Of a stretch of DNA of 64,000 nucleotides, positions 28,117 through 36,420 are shown piece after piece. The translations under genes were made by a program, and so were the position numbers. Each line of letters begins with the position of its first letter. Within the stretch, counting starts at the first letter, position 1. The stretch covers positions 496,001-560,000 of the forward strand of contig NZ_JBFRGU010000004.1 in NCBI RefSeq assembly GCF_052115485.1, read 5' to 3'. The notes below the pieces were generated by a model. The model saw only the letters and a program-made list of their open reading frames with translations, did no database searches and was not told the DNA's origin. Source of the DNA: Microvirga sp052115485 (GTDB taxonomy: Bacteria; Pseudomonadota; Alphaproteobacteria; Rhizobiales; Beijerinckiaceae).

Positions 28117-28558
28117 GGCCGAGACCATCTATGCAGGCTGCATCGTCCTGAACGAATCCGGCATTCTCATTCGCGGCGGCCCCAAAACGGGCAAGTCGAC
28201 TCTGGCGCGCGAGCTGATTTTCCTTGCAAACCAAGCTTGCATGTTTGCGCGGCTGGTCAGCGACGACCGCACCCGGATCGCCCCTTTCGGAAGCCGCCTC
28301 GTCGCCCGGCCTGTCGAGCCCATCGAGGGGAAAATAGAGGTGCGCGGCCTTGGAATTATACCCGTTCCCTTTGAGGAATCAGCCGTTCTGCGCCTCGTGA
28401 TCGACCTGTCGCTGGCGGACCCGATCCGTTATCCTGAGCAGGAGGAGACCGAGGTTTCGCTCTGCGGCCTCTTGCTGCCCCGGCTTGCAAGTCGAACCGG
28501 AACCCCCCTATTTGATATAGTGCTGGCGAGACTAAAGGGTGTTACGACGTGGTCGTGA
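28109..28558 (+). CDS. hprK: Short HPr kinase/phosphorylase
   Basis: A 149-residue HPr kinase of the short alphaproteobacterial type that lacks the N-terminal domain of the Firmicutes enzyme. The P-loop is GGPKTGKST at residues 23-31, and the acidic region around VSDDRTRIAPFG and the later IEVRGLGIIPVPFEESAVLR match the capping region and the K3-like signature. It phosphorylates the regulatory Ser of HPr (see the ptsH gene two genes downstream). The ATG lies inside the last codons of chvG, so the genes are coupled; longer frames upstream are antisense or out-of-frame readings of chvG. Confidence 0.93.
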   Translation: MDRAETIYAGCIVLNESGILIRGGPKTGKSTLARELIFLANQACMFARLVSDDRTRIAPFGSRLVARPVEPIEGKIEVRGLGIIPVPFEESAVLRLVIDLSLADPIRYPEQEETEVSLCGLLLPRLASRTGTPLFDIVLARLKGVTTWS

Positions 28559-28655
28559 CACTGTGATGAAGATTTCGTCTCAATGCTCTTGCGCTTGGCG
28601 TTGCAATGCACAAAATAGCGGCTCCGCTCCAAGGAGCGAACGGACCAGAGACATT

Positions 28656-29057
28656 ATGATTGGTATGGTGCTCGTCACCCACGGGCAGCTCGCGACGGAA
28701 TTCAAGGCCGCGCTGGAGCATGTGGTGGGAACGCAAGAGCAGCTCGAAACGATCACGATCGGCCCCGACGACGACATGGAAACCCGGCGCAAGGACATCA
28801 TGGCCGCCGTGTGCCGCGTCAATTCGGGCCAGGGCGTCGTTGTTTTGACCGATATGTTCGGCGGAACGCCGTCGAATCTCGCCCTGTCGTGCATGAATGG
28901 CGGCTCGGTGGAAGTCGTCGCCGGCATCAACCTGCCCATGCTGATCAAGCTGGCCAGCGTGCGCGATGAGGAATCGTTGACCGACGCCGTGGCTCACGCT
29001 CAGGAAGCGGGACGCAAATACATCAACGTCGCTTCGCGCGTTCTGTCCGGAAAGTAA
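28656..29057 (+). CDS. PTS EIIA component, mannose/fructose type
   Basis: A 133-residue EIIA domain of the mannose family. The active-site His9 is in MIGMVLVTHGQLATEF, and VVLTDMFGGTPSNLAL near residue 70 is the family signature. No EIIB or EIIC gene is nearby, so this is a regulatory phosphate carrier rather than a sugar transporter part, as in many alphaproteobacteria. It should exchange phosphate with HPr, whose gene starts seven bases after its stop. The ATG at 28656 is chosen from the domain start. Confidence 0.95.
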   Translation: MIGMVLVTHGQLATEFKAALEHVVGTQEQLETITIGPDDDMETRRKDIMAAVCRVNSGQGVVVLTDMFGGTPSNLALSCMNGGSVEVVAGINLPMLIKLASVRDEESLTDAVAHAQEAGRKYINVASRVLSGK

Positions 29058-29063
29058 GCGTTT

Positions 29064-29384
29064 ATGGCCGATTCGTTCGATCAGGACTGTCCCCCAGCCC
29101 CTGTTCCCGACGGCGCATTGGCGCGTGAATTGCCCATCATCAACCGGCGCGGCCTTCATGCCCGTGCGTCGGCCAAGTTCGTCCAGATGGTCGAGCGCTA
29201 CGGCTCGGACGTCACCGTAACCCGTTGCGGGGAGACCGTCGGCGGACGGTCCATCATGGGCCTTCTGACCCTGGCAGCCGCGCAGGGAACCACGATCACC
29301 GTCACCGCCAAAGGCCAGGACGCCTCGGATTGCCTGCAGGCCCTGGATGATCTCCTGGCTAATAGGTTCGGCGAGGACGAATAA
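29064..29384 (+). CDS. ptsH: Phosphocarrier protein HPr
   Basis: A 106-residue HPr with about 20 extra N-terminal residues. The phosphoacceptor His32 is in INRRGLHARASAKFVQ, and the regulatory Ser63 in GGRSIMGLLTLAA is the site for HPr kinase, consistent with hprK two genes upstream. It takes phosphate from a PtsI/PtsP-type enzyme I (not in the window) and passes it to the EIIA protein. This is the last gene of the chvI-chvG-hprK-EIIA-HPr unit. Confidence 0.95.
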   Translation: MADSFDQDCPPAPVPDGALARELPIINRRGLHARASAKFVQMVERYGSDVTVTRCGETVGGRSIMGLLTLAAAQGTTITVTAKGQDASDCLQALDDLLANRFGEDE

Positions 29385-29453
29385 TCCAACGCGCACGCAT
29401 TGAATCCAGCGGCCTGCAAGTCCGAGCAGCGAAGGGCTGCGCTATTCGCGTAT

Positions 29454-29560
29454 TCCTCCCCCCTTGTGGGGAGCCAGGGTGGAGGTGGTAGCGCTAGCCT
29501 ATTCAAGGTTGGCGCTCTCACCCCCCACCTCCAACTTCTCCCCGCACGGGGAGGAGGGTT
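29454..29560. repeat. CTCCCC-type dyad repeat, copy 2
   Basis: Left half TCCTCCCCCCTTGTGGGGAG, right half TTCTCCCCGCACGGGGAGGA, with GGTGGAGGTGG and CCCCCCACCTCC as outer arms. It lies between ptsH and ahcY; besides this and the palindrome at 29604 the 307-base gap shows nothing. Confidence 0.8.
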
Positions 29561-29603
29561 TTCGGCGCCAGACTGGGCAGGCCTCTCCGCTGATCGCCCG
29601 GCC

Positions 29604-29623
29604 ATATAAAGATATCTTTATAT
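29604..29623. promoter_or_regulatory. 20-bp perfect palindrome upstream of ahcY (SahR-type operator)
   Basis: ATATAAAGATATCTTTATAT reads the same on both strands and lies 69 bases before the ahcY ATG. S-adenosylhomocysteine hydrolase genes in many Proteobacteria are controlled by SahR, an ArsR-family repressor that binds an AT-rich palindrome of this kind. The assignment to SahR is inference from position and composition. Confidence 0.6.
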
Positions 29624-29691
29624 CTTGATTGCCTCTTCCGCGACTCTCTGTTAGAGAGACCGCAAGTCAACGATTATGGAAGAGACATCCC

Positions 29692-31122
29692 ATGAGCCAG
29701 GCCGCTTTGAAGGGCGCTGAAACCGCCAAGGACTACCTCGTCAAGGACATTTCGCTCGCCGATTTCGGTCGCAAGGAAATCTCGATCGCCGAAACCGAGA
29801 TGCCCGGCCTCATGGCCGTCCGCGAAGAATACGGCCCGAAGCAGCCCTTGAAGGGCGCTCGCATCGCCGGCTCGCTCCACATGACCATTCAGACCGCCGT
29901 GCTGATCGAGACCTTGAAGGCTCTCGGCGCGGATGTGCGCTGGGTATCGTGCAACATCTATTCAACCCAGGATCACGCGGCCGCCGCCATTGCTGCCGCC
30001 GGCATCCCGGTCTTCGCCTATAAGGGCGAAACGCTCGTCGAGTATTGGGACTACACCGCCAAGCTGTTCGACTGGCATGGCGGCGGTGTGCCGAACATGA
30101 TTTTGGACGACGGCGGCGACGCCACCATGCTCGTCCACCTGGGTCTTCGCGCCGAGCAGGGCGACGTGGCCTTCCTCGACAAGCCCGGCGCGGAAGAAGA
30201 GGAAGTCCTCTTCGCCCTCATCAAGCGCCTGCTCAAGGAAAAGCCGAAGGGCTGGTTTGCGGAAGTCGCGAAGTCCATCAAGGGCGTGTCGGAAGAGACC
30301 ACCACGGGCGTTCACCGCCTCTACATCATGGCCAAGGAAGGCAAGCTGCTCTTCCCCGCCATCAACGTCAACGACTCGGTCACCAAGTCGAAGTTCGACA
30401 ACCTCTATGGCTGCCGTGAATCGCTCGTCGACGGCATCCGCCGCGGCACGGACGTGATGATGGCCGGCAAGGTCGCCATGGTCGCCGGCTTCGGCGACGT
30501 GGGCAAGGGCTCGGCGGCTTCGCTCCGTCAGGCCGGCTGCCGCGTGCTGGTGTCGGAAGTCGATCCGATCTGCGCGCTCCAGGCCGCCATGGAAGGCTAT
30601 GAAGTGACCACGATGGAGGATGCTGCTCCCCGCGCCGACATCTTCGTCACCGCGACCGGCAACAAGGACGTCATCACCCTCGATCACATGCGCGCTATGA
30701 AGGATCGGGCCATCGTCTGCAACATCGGCCACTTCGACAACGAGATCCAGGTCGCGGGTCTCAAGAACCTCAAGTGGAACAACATCAAGCCGCAGGTGGA
30801 CGAAATCACCTTCGCCGACGGTCACCGCATCATCCTGCTCTCGGAAGGCCGCCTTGTGAACCTCGGCAACGCCATGGGTCACCCGTCCTTCGTGATGTCG
30901 GCCTCCTTCACCAACCAGACGCTGGCCCAGATCGAACTCTGGAACAACGCAGGCAAGTACGAGAAGAAGGTCTACACCCTGCCGAAGCACCTGGACGAGA
31001 AGGTCGCCTCGCTGCACCTCGAAAAGATCGGCGTGAAGCTCACCAAGCTGCGCCCGGATCAGGCTTCCTATATCGGCGTGAAGGACACCGGCCCGTTCAA
31101 GCCGGATCACTACCGCTACTGA
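29692..31122 (+). CDS. ahcY: Adenosylhomocysteinase
   Basis: A 476-residue S-adenosylhomocysteine hydrolase, which splits SAH to adenosine and homocysteine with bound NAD+ and so relieves inhibition of methyltransferases. Motifs include LKGARIAGSLHMTIQTAVLI, WVSCNIYSTQDHAAAAIA, the NAD-binding AMVAGFGDVGKGSAASLRQ near residues 264-282, ATGNKDVITLDH, and the C-terminal LRPDQASYIGVKDTGPFKPD ending HYRY, as in all family members. The ATG at 29692 follows GGAAGAGACATCCC. A strong terminator follows, so it is a single-gene unit under the palindrome upstream. Confidence 0.97.
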   Translation: MSQAALKGAETAKDYLVKDISLADFGRKEISIAETEMPGLMAVREEYGPKQPLKGARIAGSLHMTIQTAVLIETLKALGADVRWVSCNIYSTQDHAAAAIAAAGIPVFAYKGETLVEYWDYTAKLFDWHGGGVPNMILDDGGDATMLVHLGLRAEQGDVAFLDKPGAEEEEVLFALIKRLLKEKPKGWFAEVAKSIKGVSEETTTGVHRLYIMAKEGKLLFPAINVNDSVTKSKFDNLYGCRESLVDGIRRGTDVMMAGKVAMVAGFGDVGKGSAASLRQAGCRVLVSEVDPICALQAAMEGYEVTTMEDAAPRADIFVTATGNKDVITLDHMRAMKDRAIVCNIGHFDNEIQVAGLKNLKWNNIKPQVDEITFADGHRIILLSEGRLVNLGNAMGHPSFVMSASFTNQTLAQIELWNNAGKYEKKVYTLPKHLDEKVASLHLEKIGVKLTKLRPDQASYIGVKDTGPFKPDHYRY

Positions 31123-31148
31123 GCGCCTGCTCCGCTCCAAATCTCGAG

Positions 31149-31179
31149 AAAGCCCGGTTCGCGCCGGGCTTTTTCTTTT
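31149..31179 (+). terminator. Intrinsic terminator of ahcY
   Basis: Stem AAAGCCCGG / CCGGGCTTT with loop TTCGCG, followed by TTCTTTT, 27 bases after the ahcY stop. Confidence 0.9.
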
Positions 31180-31241
31180 GATCCGCGCACCGGTTTTCCA
31201 GCCTTCGTCAACAAGTTCTCCACACGGTTTCGGCAATAGTC

Positions 31242-31257
31242 TTAAACAGACCTTAAC
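31242..31257 (+). promoter_or_regulatory. CtrA-type box upstream of divL
   Basis: TTAA-ACAGACC-TTAAC is an exact match to the full CtrA consensus TTAA-N7-TTAAC. It lies 183 bases before the divL ATG in an otherwise GC-rich gap of about 260 bases that holds no gene. Control of divL by CtrA is inference. Confidence 0.65.
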
Positions 31258-31439
31258 CCTCTTCCTGGCGGAGTCGCCGGTAGTCTATGGTGAGGGCGAT
31301 TCGCCCGGCGCGTCGGCTTTGAAGTCTGCCGGTTGTTCCGTTCATGCGTAGACGAGGGTGTCCCAGCGCAGTTTTGGCGCCGGAGCCGATTCATTGCGCG
31401 CCGATCGACAGGCGCGAAACTTTTTGGAGGCGGCGCGGC

Positions 31440-34016
31440 ATGGCCGGGCACGGAGAATGGCGAGGCTACACATCCGATCCGGTCATGGCGACCGGTCTCG
31501 TCTGCCTGCCTCCAAAGATCGCTCTCGGCACGCTGCTTCTCGGCACGACCGCCACCCCCGCGCTCGCGGCGCCGATCACACTGCCCTACATGGACAAGAT
31601 CAACGCGTTTATCGGCTCGCTTCCGGCGCTTGATCCGCAGAACGCAGCTTCGTTCGCGCTGGTCATGGGTCTTGTCGCGTTCTCGACCACCACTTCCATC
31701 GTGCTCCTGCGCGAGCGTCGACGTTTCGCCAGGCGCACGCAAAAATTCCGGGCAGAAATCGCAAATCTTCAGGCGGCGGACGACCGCGCGACTCTTCTCA
31801 TGGGTTCGGACCGCCAGCTCCTGATCAGTTGGGTGGCGCGCGACGGCGAACCCCATTTCGAGGGTGATCCGTCGATCGCTGGAGACGGCGCGACCACGAA
31901 GCGCGCCCTGGCTTTCGGCCACTGGCTCGCTCCGGCCGATGCCGCCGCCGTCGAGCGTGCGCTCGATCAGCTTAAAAAACGCGGCGAGAGTTTCCGCGTG
32001 ACCGCGCGCACGCTGTTCAACACTTTCGTCGAAGCGGAAGGCCGCACCTTCGGCGCAAGCGCCATCCTGCGCCTGCGCGATGTGACGGGCGACCGTACAG
32101 AACTCCTGCTCGCCCGCGCCGAGCTTGTCTCCGCGAAGGGCGATCTTCGCGGCATGACGCTGCTCATCGATTCCATCGCGCATCCGCTCTGGATTCGCGA
32201 TGAGACCGGCCGCTTGGTCTGGGCGAACCAAGCCTACCTTCGCGCCGTGGAAGCGGACAGCATGGAAGATGCCGCTCACCGCTCGCTCGAGTTGATCGGC
32301 GAGCAGGCGCGGGGAGAGGCACAGCGGCTCCGCGCAAGCGGAAAGCCGTTTCATGAGCGCGTGAAAGCAGTCGTCGGCGGACGTCGCTCCGTGCTCGATG
32401 TGGTGGAATATCCGACCGGCGGCGGTAGCGCGGGCATCGCGGTCGATGTGTCCGAGCTCGATTCCGTTCGCACCGACCTGCAGCGGCAGATGGACGCCAA
32501 TGTGCGTACTCTCGATCAGTTGCCGACGGCGGTTGCGATTTTCGACGGATCGCAGCATCTCGTCTTTTCAAACGAGGCCTATCAACGCCTGTGGAATCTC
32601 GATGCGGCCTTTCTCGCCTCGCGTCCCACGGACGGTGAAGTCCTGGACCGGCTCCATTCCGCTCGCAAGCTGCCCGAGCAGGCCGATTTCCGTGCGTGGA
32701 AGTCCGAGATTCACAAGAGCTACCAAAGCGTCGAATCCCGCGAAATCTGGTGGCACCTGCCGGACCGCCGCTCGCTGCGCGTGGTCATCAACCCGAACCC
32801 GCAAGGCGGCGTCACCTATCTCTTCGACGACGTGAGCGAGCGCATCGAATTGGAATCGCAAGTCAACGCGCTCACCAGCGTGCAAAGCGAAACGCTGAAC
32901 ACCTTGAAGGAAGGCGTTGCCGTGTTCGGCACGGACGGGCGCCTGAAACTGCACAACCGCGCCTTCGCCGAATTGTGGCACCTGCCGCCGGACGCGCTCG
33001 CCGATCATCCGCATATCGACAAGATCATCCGCGCCTGCCGTCTGCTCGCCCCACAGGAAGAGCCGTGGATCGACATCCGTGGCGCCGTCGCGGGTCTTGC
33101 CGATGCGCGCATGGGCGTGAGTTGCCGCATGGATCGGCAGGACGGCTCGTCCCTCGATTGCGCCGCGCAGCCCCTGCCCGACGGCGCGACCCTTCTCACC
33201 TTCATCGACGTGACCGCGAGCGTGAACGTGGCGCGTGCGCTCACCGAGCGCAACGATGCGCTGGAGCGCGCCTCGCGCCTGCGCGACGAGTTCGTCCACC
33301 ACGTTTCTTACGAGTTGCGCTCGCCGCTCACCAATGTCATCGGTTTCGCGCAACTGCTCAGCGAAGAGACTGTCGGCCCGCTCAACGACCGCCAGCGCGA
33401 CTATGCCGATCACATCATGCGCTCATCGGGCTCGCTGCTCGCGATCCTCAACGACATTCTCGATCTGGCCTCCATCGATACGGGCTCGCTGGAGCTGATG
33501 CCGGAGATCGTCGATATCCGCTCGACCATCGACGCTGCCATGCGCGGTCTCGAAGATCGCTTGGCGGAAGCCTCGATCGAGGTGAGGATCGACGCCCCCG
33601 CCGATATCGGCTCCTTCGTCGCCGACGGTAAACGCATCCGCCAGATTCTGTTCAACCTGCTTTCCAACGCGGTCGGTTTCTCCGCGCCGGGTCAGACCAT
33701 TCACGTCCGCGCCCGAAAGGGAGGCGGCGAGGTGGTGCTCGAGGTCCGGGACCAGGGACGCGGCATTCCGCCCGAGATCAAGGCGAAGGTGTTCGAGCGT
33801 TTTGAGAGCCACACGCTCGGCACGCGTCATCGCGGCGTCGGCCTCGGCCTTGCCATCGTGCGCTCCTTCGTGGAACTGCATGGCGGGCGGGTGGAACTGA
33901 TCTCAGCCCCTGGTGAAGGCACGACCGTGATGTGCACATTCCCCATGGAACGCCGGGAAGCGCCGCAGGATGGTCGATCCGGCCAGAATGCGGTACCACC
34001 GCTGGCTGCCGAATAA
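31440..34016 (+). CDS. divL: DivL-type cell-cycle histidine pseudokinase (Tyr in place of His)
   Basis: An 858-residue membrane sensor. A signal-like segment (LVCLPPKIALGTLLLGTTATPALAA, residues about 19-44) and a second helix near 70-90 precede a series of PAS-like repeats (residues about 110-560; for example TLDQLPTAVAIFDG and TLNTLKEGVAVFGTDGRLKL). The dimerisation box reads HHVSYELRSPLTNVIGF: Tyr624 stands where other kinases carry the phosphorylated His, the hallmark of DivL. The ATPase boxes are kept (NLLSNAVGFS, VRDQGRGIPPEIK, GVGLGLAIVRSF). DivL senses DivK~P and governs CckA and so CtrA. I start at 31440, preceded by TTTGGAGGC; an ATG at 31344 would add 32 residues. The location before tsaE is that of divL in other Rhizobiales. 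Confidence 0.88.
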   Translation: MAGHGEWRGYTSDPVMATGLVCLPPKIALGTLLLGTTATPALAAPITLPYMDKINAFIGSLPALDPQNAASFALVMGLVAFSTTTSIVLLRERRRFARRTQKFRAEIANLQAADDRATLLMGSDRQLLISWVARDGEPHFEGDPSIAGDGATTKRALAFGHWLAPADAAAVERALDQLKKRGESFRVTARTLFNTFVEAEGRTFGASAILRLRDVTGDRTELLLARAELVSAKGDLRGMTLLIDSIAHPLWIRDETGRLVWANQAYLRAVEADSMEDAAHRSLELIGEQARGEAQRLRASGKPFHERVKAVVGGRRSVLDVVEYPTGGGSAGIAVDVSELDSVRTDLQRQMDANVRTLDQLPTAVAIFDGSQHLVFSNEAYQRLWNLDAAFLASRPTDGEVLDRLHSARKLPEQADFRAWKSEIHKSYQSVESREIWWHLPDRRSLRVVINPNPQGGVTYLFDDVSERIELESQVNALTSVQSETLNTLKEGVAVFGTDGRLKLHNRAFAELWHLPPDALADHPHIDKIIRACRLLAPQEEPWIDIRGAVAGLADARMGVSCRMDRQDGSSLDCAAQPLPDGATLLTFIDVTASVNVARALTERNDALERASRLRDEFVHHVSYELRSPLTNVIGFAQLLSEETVGPLNDRQRDYADHIMRSSGSLLAILNDILDLASIDTGSLELMPEIVDIRSTIDAAMRGLEDRLAEASIEVRIDAPADIGSFVADGKRIRQILFNLLSNAVGFSAPGQTIHVRARKGGGEVVLEVRDQGRGIPPEIKAKVFERFESHTLGTRHRGVGLGLAIVRSFVELHGGRVELISAPGEGTTVMCTFPMERREAPQDGRSGQNAVPPLAAE

Positions 34017-34031
34017 GGGATTCGCGCGCGG

Positions 34032-35615
34032 ATGGCGAATGGACTGGCTTTGAAACGAGAGGAATATCGCTTGCAGCCCCAATGGACCGTGCCGCTGGCC
34101 GATTTGGCCGCGACCGAACGCCTCGCCCGCGCCGTGGCCGAGGAATTGCGGGCTGGCGATCTCGTGACGCTTTCCGGCGATCTCGGGGCCGGCAAGACGA
34201 CCTTCGCGCGCTCGATCATTCGTATGCTCGCTGCCGATCCGGCATTGGAGGTGCCGAGCCCGACCTTCACGCTCATGCAGGTCTATGACGGCGCGCGCAA
34301 CACCATCGTGCACGCCGATTTCTACCGTCTGCGCAGCGGAGACGAATTGTTCGAGCTCGGCTGGGACGAGGCGACGGAGAATGCCATCACTCTCGTCGAA
34401 TGGCCGGAACATGCCGAGGACGCACTGAAGTCCGACCGGCTCGACATCCGCTTGGACCTCGCCCCCGGCGATTCCGGCGCGCGCATCGCTTTTCTCACCG
34501 GCTCCGGCGCGTTCGCAGCGCGGTTGAGCCGCCTGCGTGCCTTCCAGACCATCGTGGAACGCAGCGGTTGGGCGGATGCGACGCGTTTGCCCATGCAAGG
34601 GGATGCCTCCGTCATCCGCTCTTACGAGCGCCTATGGAAGCCGACCGGCGAAACCGCGCTTCTGATGATCTCACCACCTCGACCCGTGGGGCCGCCCGTA
34701 CGGCGCGGCAAACCTTACACCACGGTCGCGAAGCTGGCCGAGACGGTCCACGCCTTCGTCGCCATGGACAAGGCCCTGCGAGCGCTCGGTTTCAGCGCAC
34801 CACAGATCTTCGGCGAAGATCTCGATGCCGGCCTTCTCATTCTGGAGGATCTCGGCAGCGAACCCGTCATCGACGCCAACGGCCCGATCCCCGAGCGTTA
34901 TGCGGAAGCGACCCGCGTTCTGGCGCAACTCCACGGCACCACACTGCCGCAGGTTCTGCCCGTCGCAGACGGCATCGACCACGCGATCCCGCCCTACGAT
35001 CAGGAAGCGCTCCTGATCGAGGTGGAGCTTCTGGCGGATTGGTATGTGCCGCATATCATGGGCAACCAGCTCTCGGGCTCGGCCCGCGCGGAATTCGTCA
35101 ATCTCTGGACAGATGCGTTGCAGGAGATTCTCTCGGGCCCGACGACCTGGGTTCTGCGCGACTATCATTCGCCGAACCTGATCTGGTTGCCGAAGCGCGA
35201 AGGTCTGGCTCGCGTCGGCCTGATCGATTTTCAGGACGCGGTTCTAGGCTCGCCCGCCTACGATGTCGCCTCGCTTCTGCAGGATGCGCGGATCTCCGTG
35301 CCGCCGGATCTGGAGTTGAAGCTGATCGGTCTCTACGCCCGCGAGCGCCGGGCCGCCGATCCCGCATTCAACGTGGCAGGCTTTGCCCGCGCCTATGCCA
35401 TCATGGGCGCACAACGCGCCACCAAGATCCTCGGCATTTTCGCAAGACTCGACCGCCGCGATGGCAAGCCGCATTACCTGAAGCATCTGCCGCGGATAGA
35501 GGCCTATCTCGCCCGCAATCTCGCGCACCCGGCCCTCGCCAATCTGAAGGCCTGGTACGCGAACTACCTGCCCCGGCTCGTCCCCGTCGCGGACGACACT
35601 CCACCCTCGACCTGA
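34032..35615 (+). CDS. tsaE: TsaE / AmgK-like phosphotransferase fusion
   Basis: A 527-residue two-domain protein. Residues about 15-165 are TsaE, the ATPase of the complex that adds threonylcarbamoyl to tRNA A37: P-loop LSGDLGAGKTT at 47-57, SPTFTLMQ and HADFYRL. Residues about 180-520 form an aminoglycoside-phosphotransferase-like kinase, with LRDYHSPNLIWL (Asp377, Asn382) and the metal Asp399 in GLIDFQDAVLG. The kinase half matches AmgK, which phosphorylates MurNAc and GlcNAc at C1 in peptidoglycan recycling, and the next gene is the partner MurU. Such fusions are common in alphaproteobacteria. No link between the two activities is known to me. Confidence 0.93.
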   Translation: MANGLALKREEYRLQPQWTVPLADLAATERLARAVAEELRAGDLVTLSGDLGAGKTTFARSIIRMLAADPALEVPSPTFTLMQVYDGARNTIVHADFYRLRSGDELFELGWDEATENAITLVEWPEHAEDALKSDRLDIRLDLAPGDSGARIAFLTGSGAFAARLSRLRAFQTIVERSGWADATRLPMQGDASVIRSYERLWKPTGETALLMISPPRPVGPPVRRGKPYTTVAKLAETVHAFVAMDKALRALGFSAPQIFGEDLDAGLLILEDLGSEPVIDANGPIPERYAEATRVLAQLHGTTLPQVLPVADGIDHAIPPYDQEALLIEVELLADWYVPHIMGNQLSGSARAEFVNLWTDALQEILSGPTTWVLRDYHSPNLIWLPKREGLARVGLIDFQDAVLGSPAYDVASLLQDARISVPPDLELKLIGLYARERRAADPAFNVAGFARAYAIMGAQRATKILGIFARLDRRDGKPHYLKHLPRIEAYLARNLAHPALANLKAWYANYLPRLVPVADDTPPST

Positions 35616-35624
35616 GCCCCGCAC

Positions 35625-36347
35625 TTGCCGCACACCGCCCCGAAGACCGCCATCGTTCTCGCCGCCGGATTGGGCAAGCGCATGCTGCCCATCACCGAGA
35701 CGATGCCGAAACCCCTCGTGAAGGTGGGCGGACGCACGCTCATCGACTTCGCCCTCGACAGTCTCGCGGAAGCGGGCATCGGGCCTGTCGTCGTCAACGT
35801 GCACCATTTCGCGGATATGCTCGAAGCGCATGTGAACACACGAAGCCGCCCGCAGATCGTTATCTCCGATGAGCGCGAGGCGGTTCTGGAAACCGGCGGC
35901 GGCGTGAAGAAAGCGCTGCCCCTGCTGGGTCAAAACCCGTTCATCACCTTCAATTCGGATTCGATCTGGATCGAAGGCAAGACGCCCAATCTCAAGCGCC
36001 TCGTCTCCGCGTGGGATCCGGAGCGCATGGACATTCTCATGCTGATCGCGGAAGCGACCACCAGCATCGGCTATGATGGGCGCGGCGATTTTCATCTGGA
36101 GGAGACAGGCCGTCTGCGCCGTCGCGGCACGGATGCGAGCGCGCCGTTCGTCTATGCCGGCGTCTCCATCGTCAAACCCGATCTCGTGACGGATACGCCA
36201 GAAGGGCCTTTCTCCGCGAACCTGTTCTACGACCGCGCCATTGCGAAGAATCGGCTCTACGGCTTGCGACTCGACGGCCAATGGCTTCATGTTGGCGAAC
36301 CGAAGGCGATTGCTGAAGCGGAAGAATGCCTCGCCGCCAACTCTTAG
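35625..36347 (+). CDS. murU: MurNAc-1-phosphate uridylyltransferase (MurU-like)
   Basis: A 240-residue sugar-phosphate nucleotidyltransferase. The N-terminal Rossmann-like fold has AIVLAAGLGKRMLPIT with the GxGxR signature, then KPLVKVGGRTLIDFALD, FNSDSIW with the metal Asp, and WLHVGEPKAIAEAE near the end. With the AmgK-like kinase upstream it should turn MurNAc-1-P into UDP-MurNAc, a salvage route that bypasses de novo synthesis. The only usable start is a TTG at 35625, nine bases after the stop of tsaE, with a weak ribosome binding site, so translation probably depends on the upstream gene. The TAG stop begins a dyad repeat. Confidence 0.9.
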   Translation: MPHTAPKTAIVLAAGLGKRMLPITETMPKPLVKVGGRTLIDFALDSLAEAGIGPVVVNVHHFADMLEAHVNTRSRPQIVISDEREAVLETGGGVKKALPLLGQNPFITFNSDSIWIEGKTPNLKRLVSAWDPERMDILMLIAEATTSIGYDGRGDFHLEETGRLRRRGTDASAPFVYAGVSIVKPDLVTDTPEGPFSANLFYDRAIAKNRLYGLRLDGQWLHVGEPKAIAEAEECLAANS

Positions 36348-36404
36348 AACTTGATTCCGCATGTTCCGGGCGAACAACCGGTTTCCACTTGTTCTGATCA
36401 TGCT
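36345..36404. repeat. Dispersed dyad repeat, copy 6 (arm part only)
   Basis: The hairpin is almost lost (TAGAACTTGATTCCG), and the arm part GCATGTTCCGGGCGAACAAC to TTGTTCTGATCATGC remains. The TAG is the murU stop codon. addB starts 16 bases downstream. Confidence 0.85.
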
Positions 36405-36420
36405 TTTGCGGTGAGGTTGA

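Noticed and set aside
29597..29691. SAH or SAM riboswitch upstream of ahcY
   Set aside because: I see no pseudoknot-like pairing or known conserved core; the dominant signal is a DNA palindrome, which fits a repressor better.
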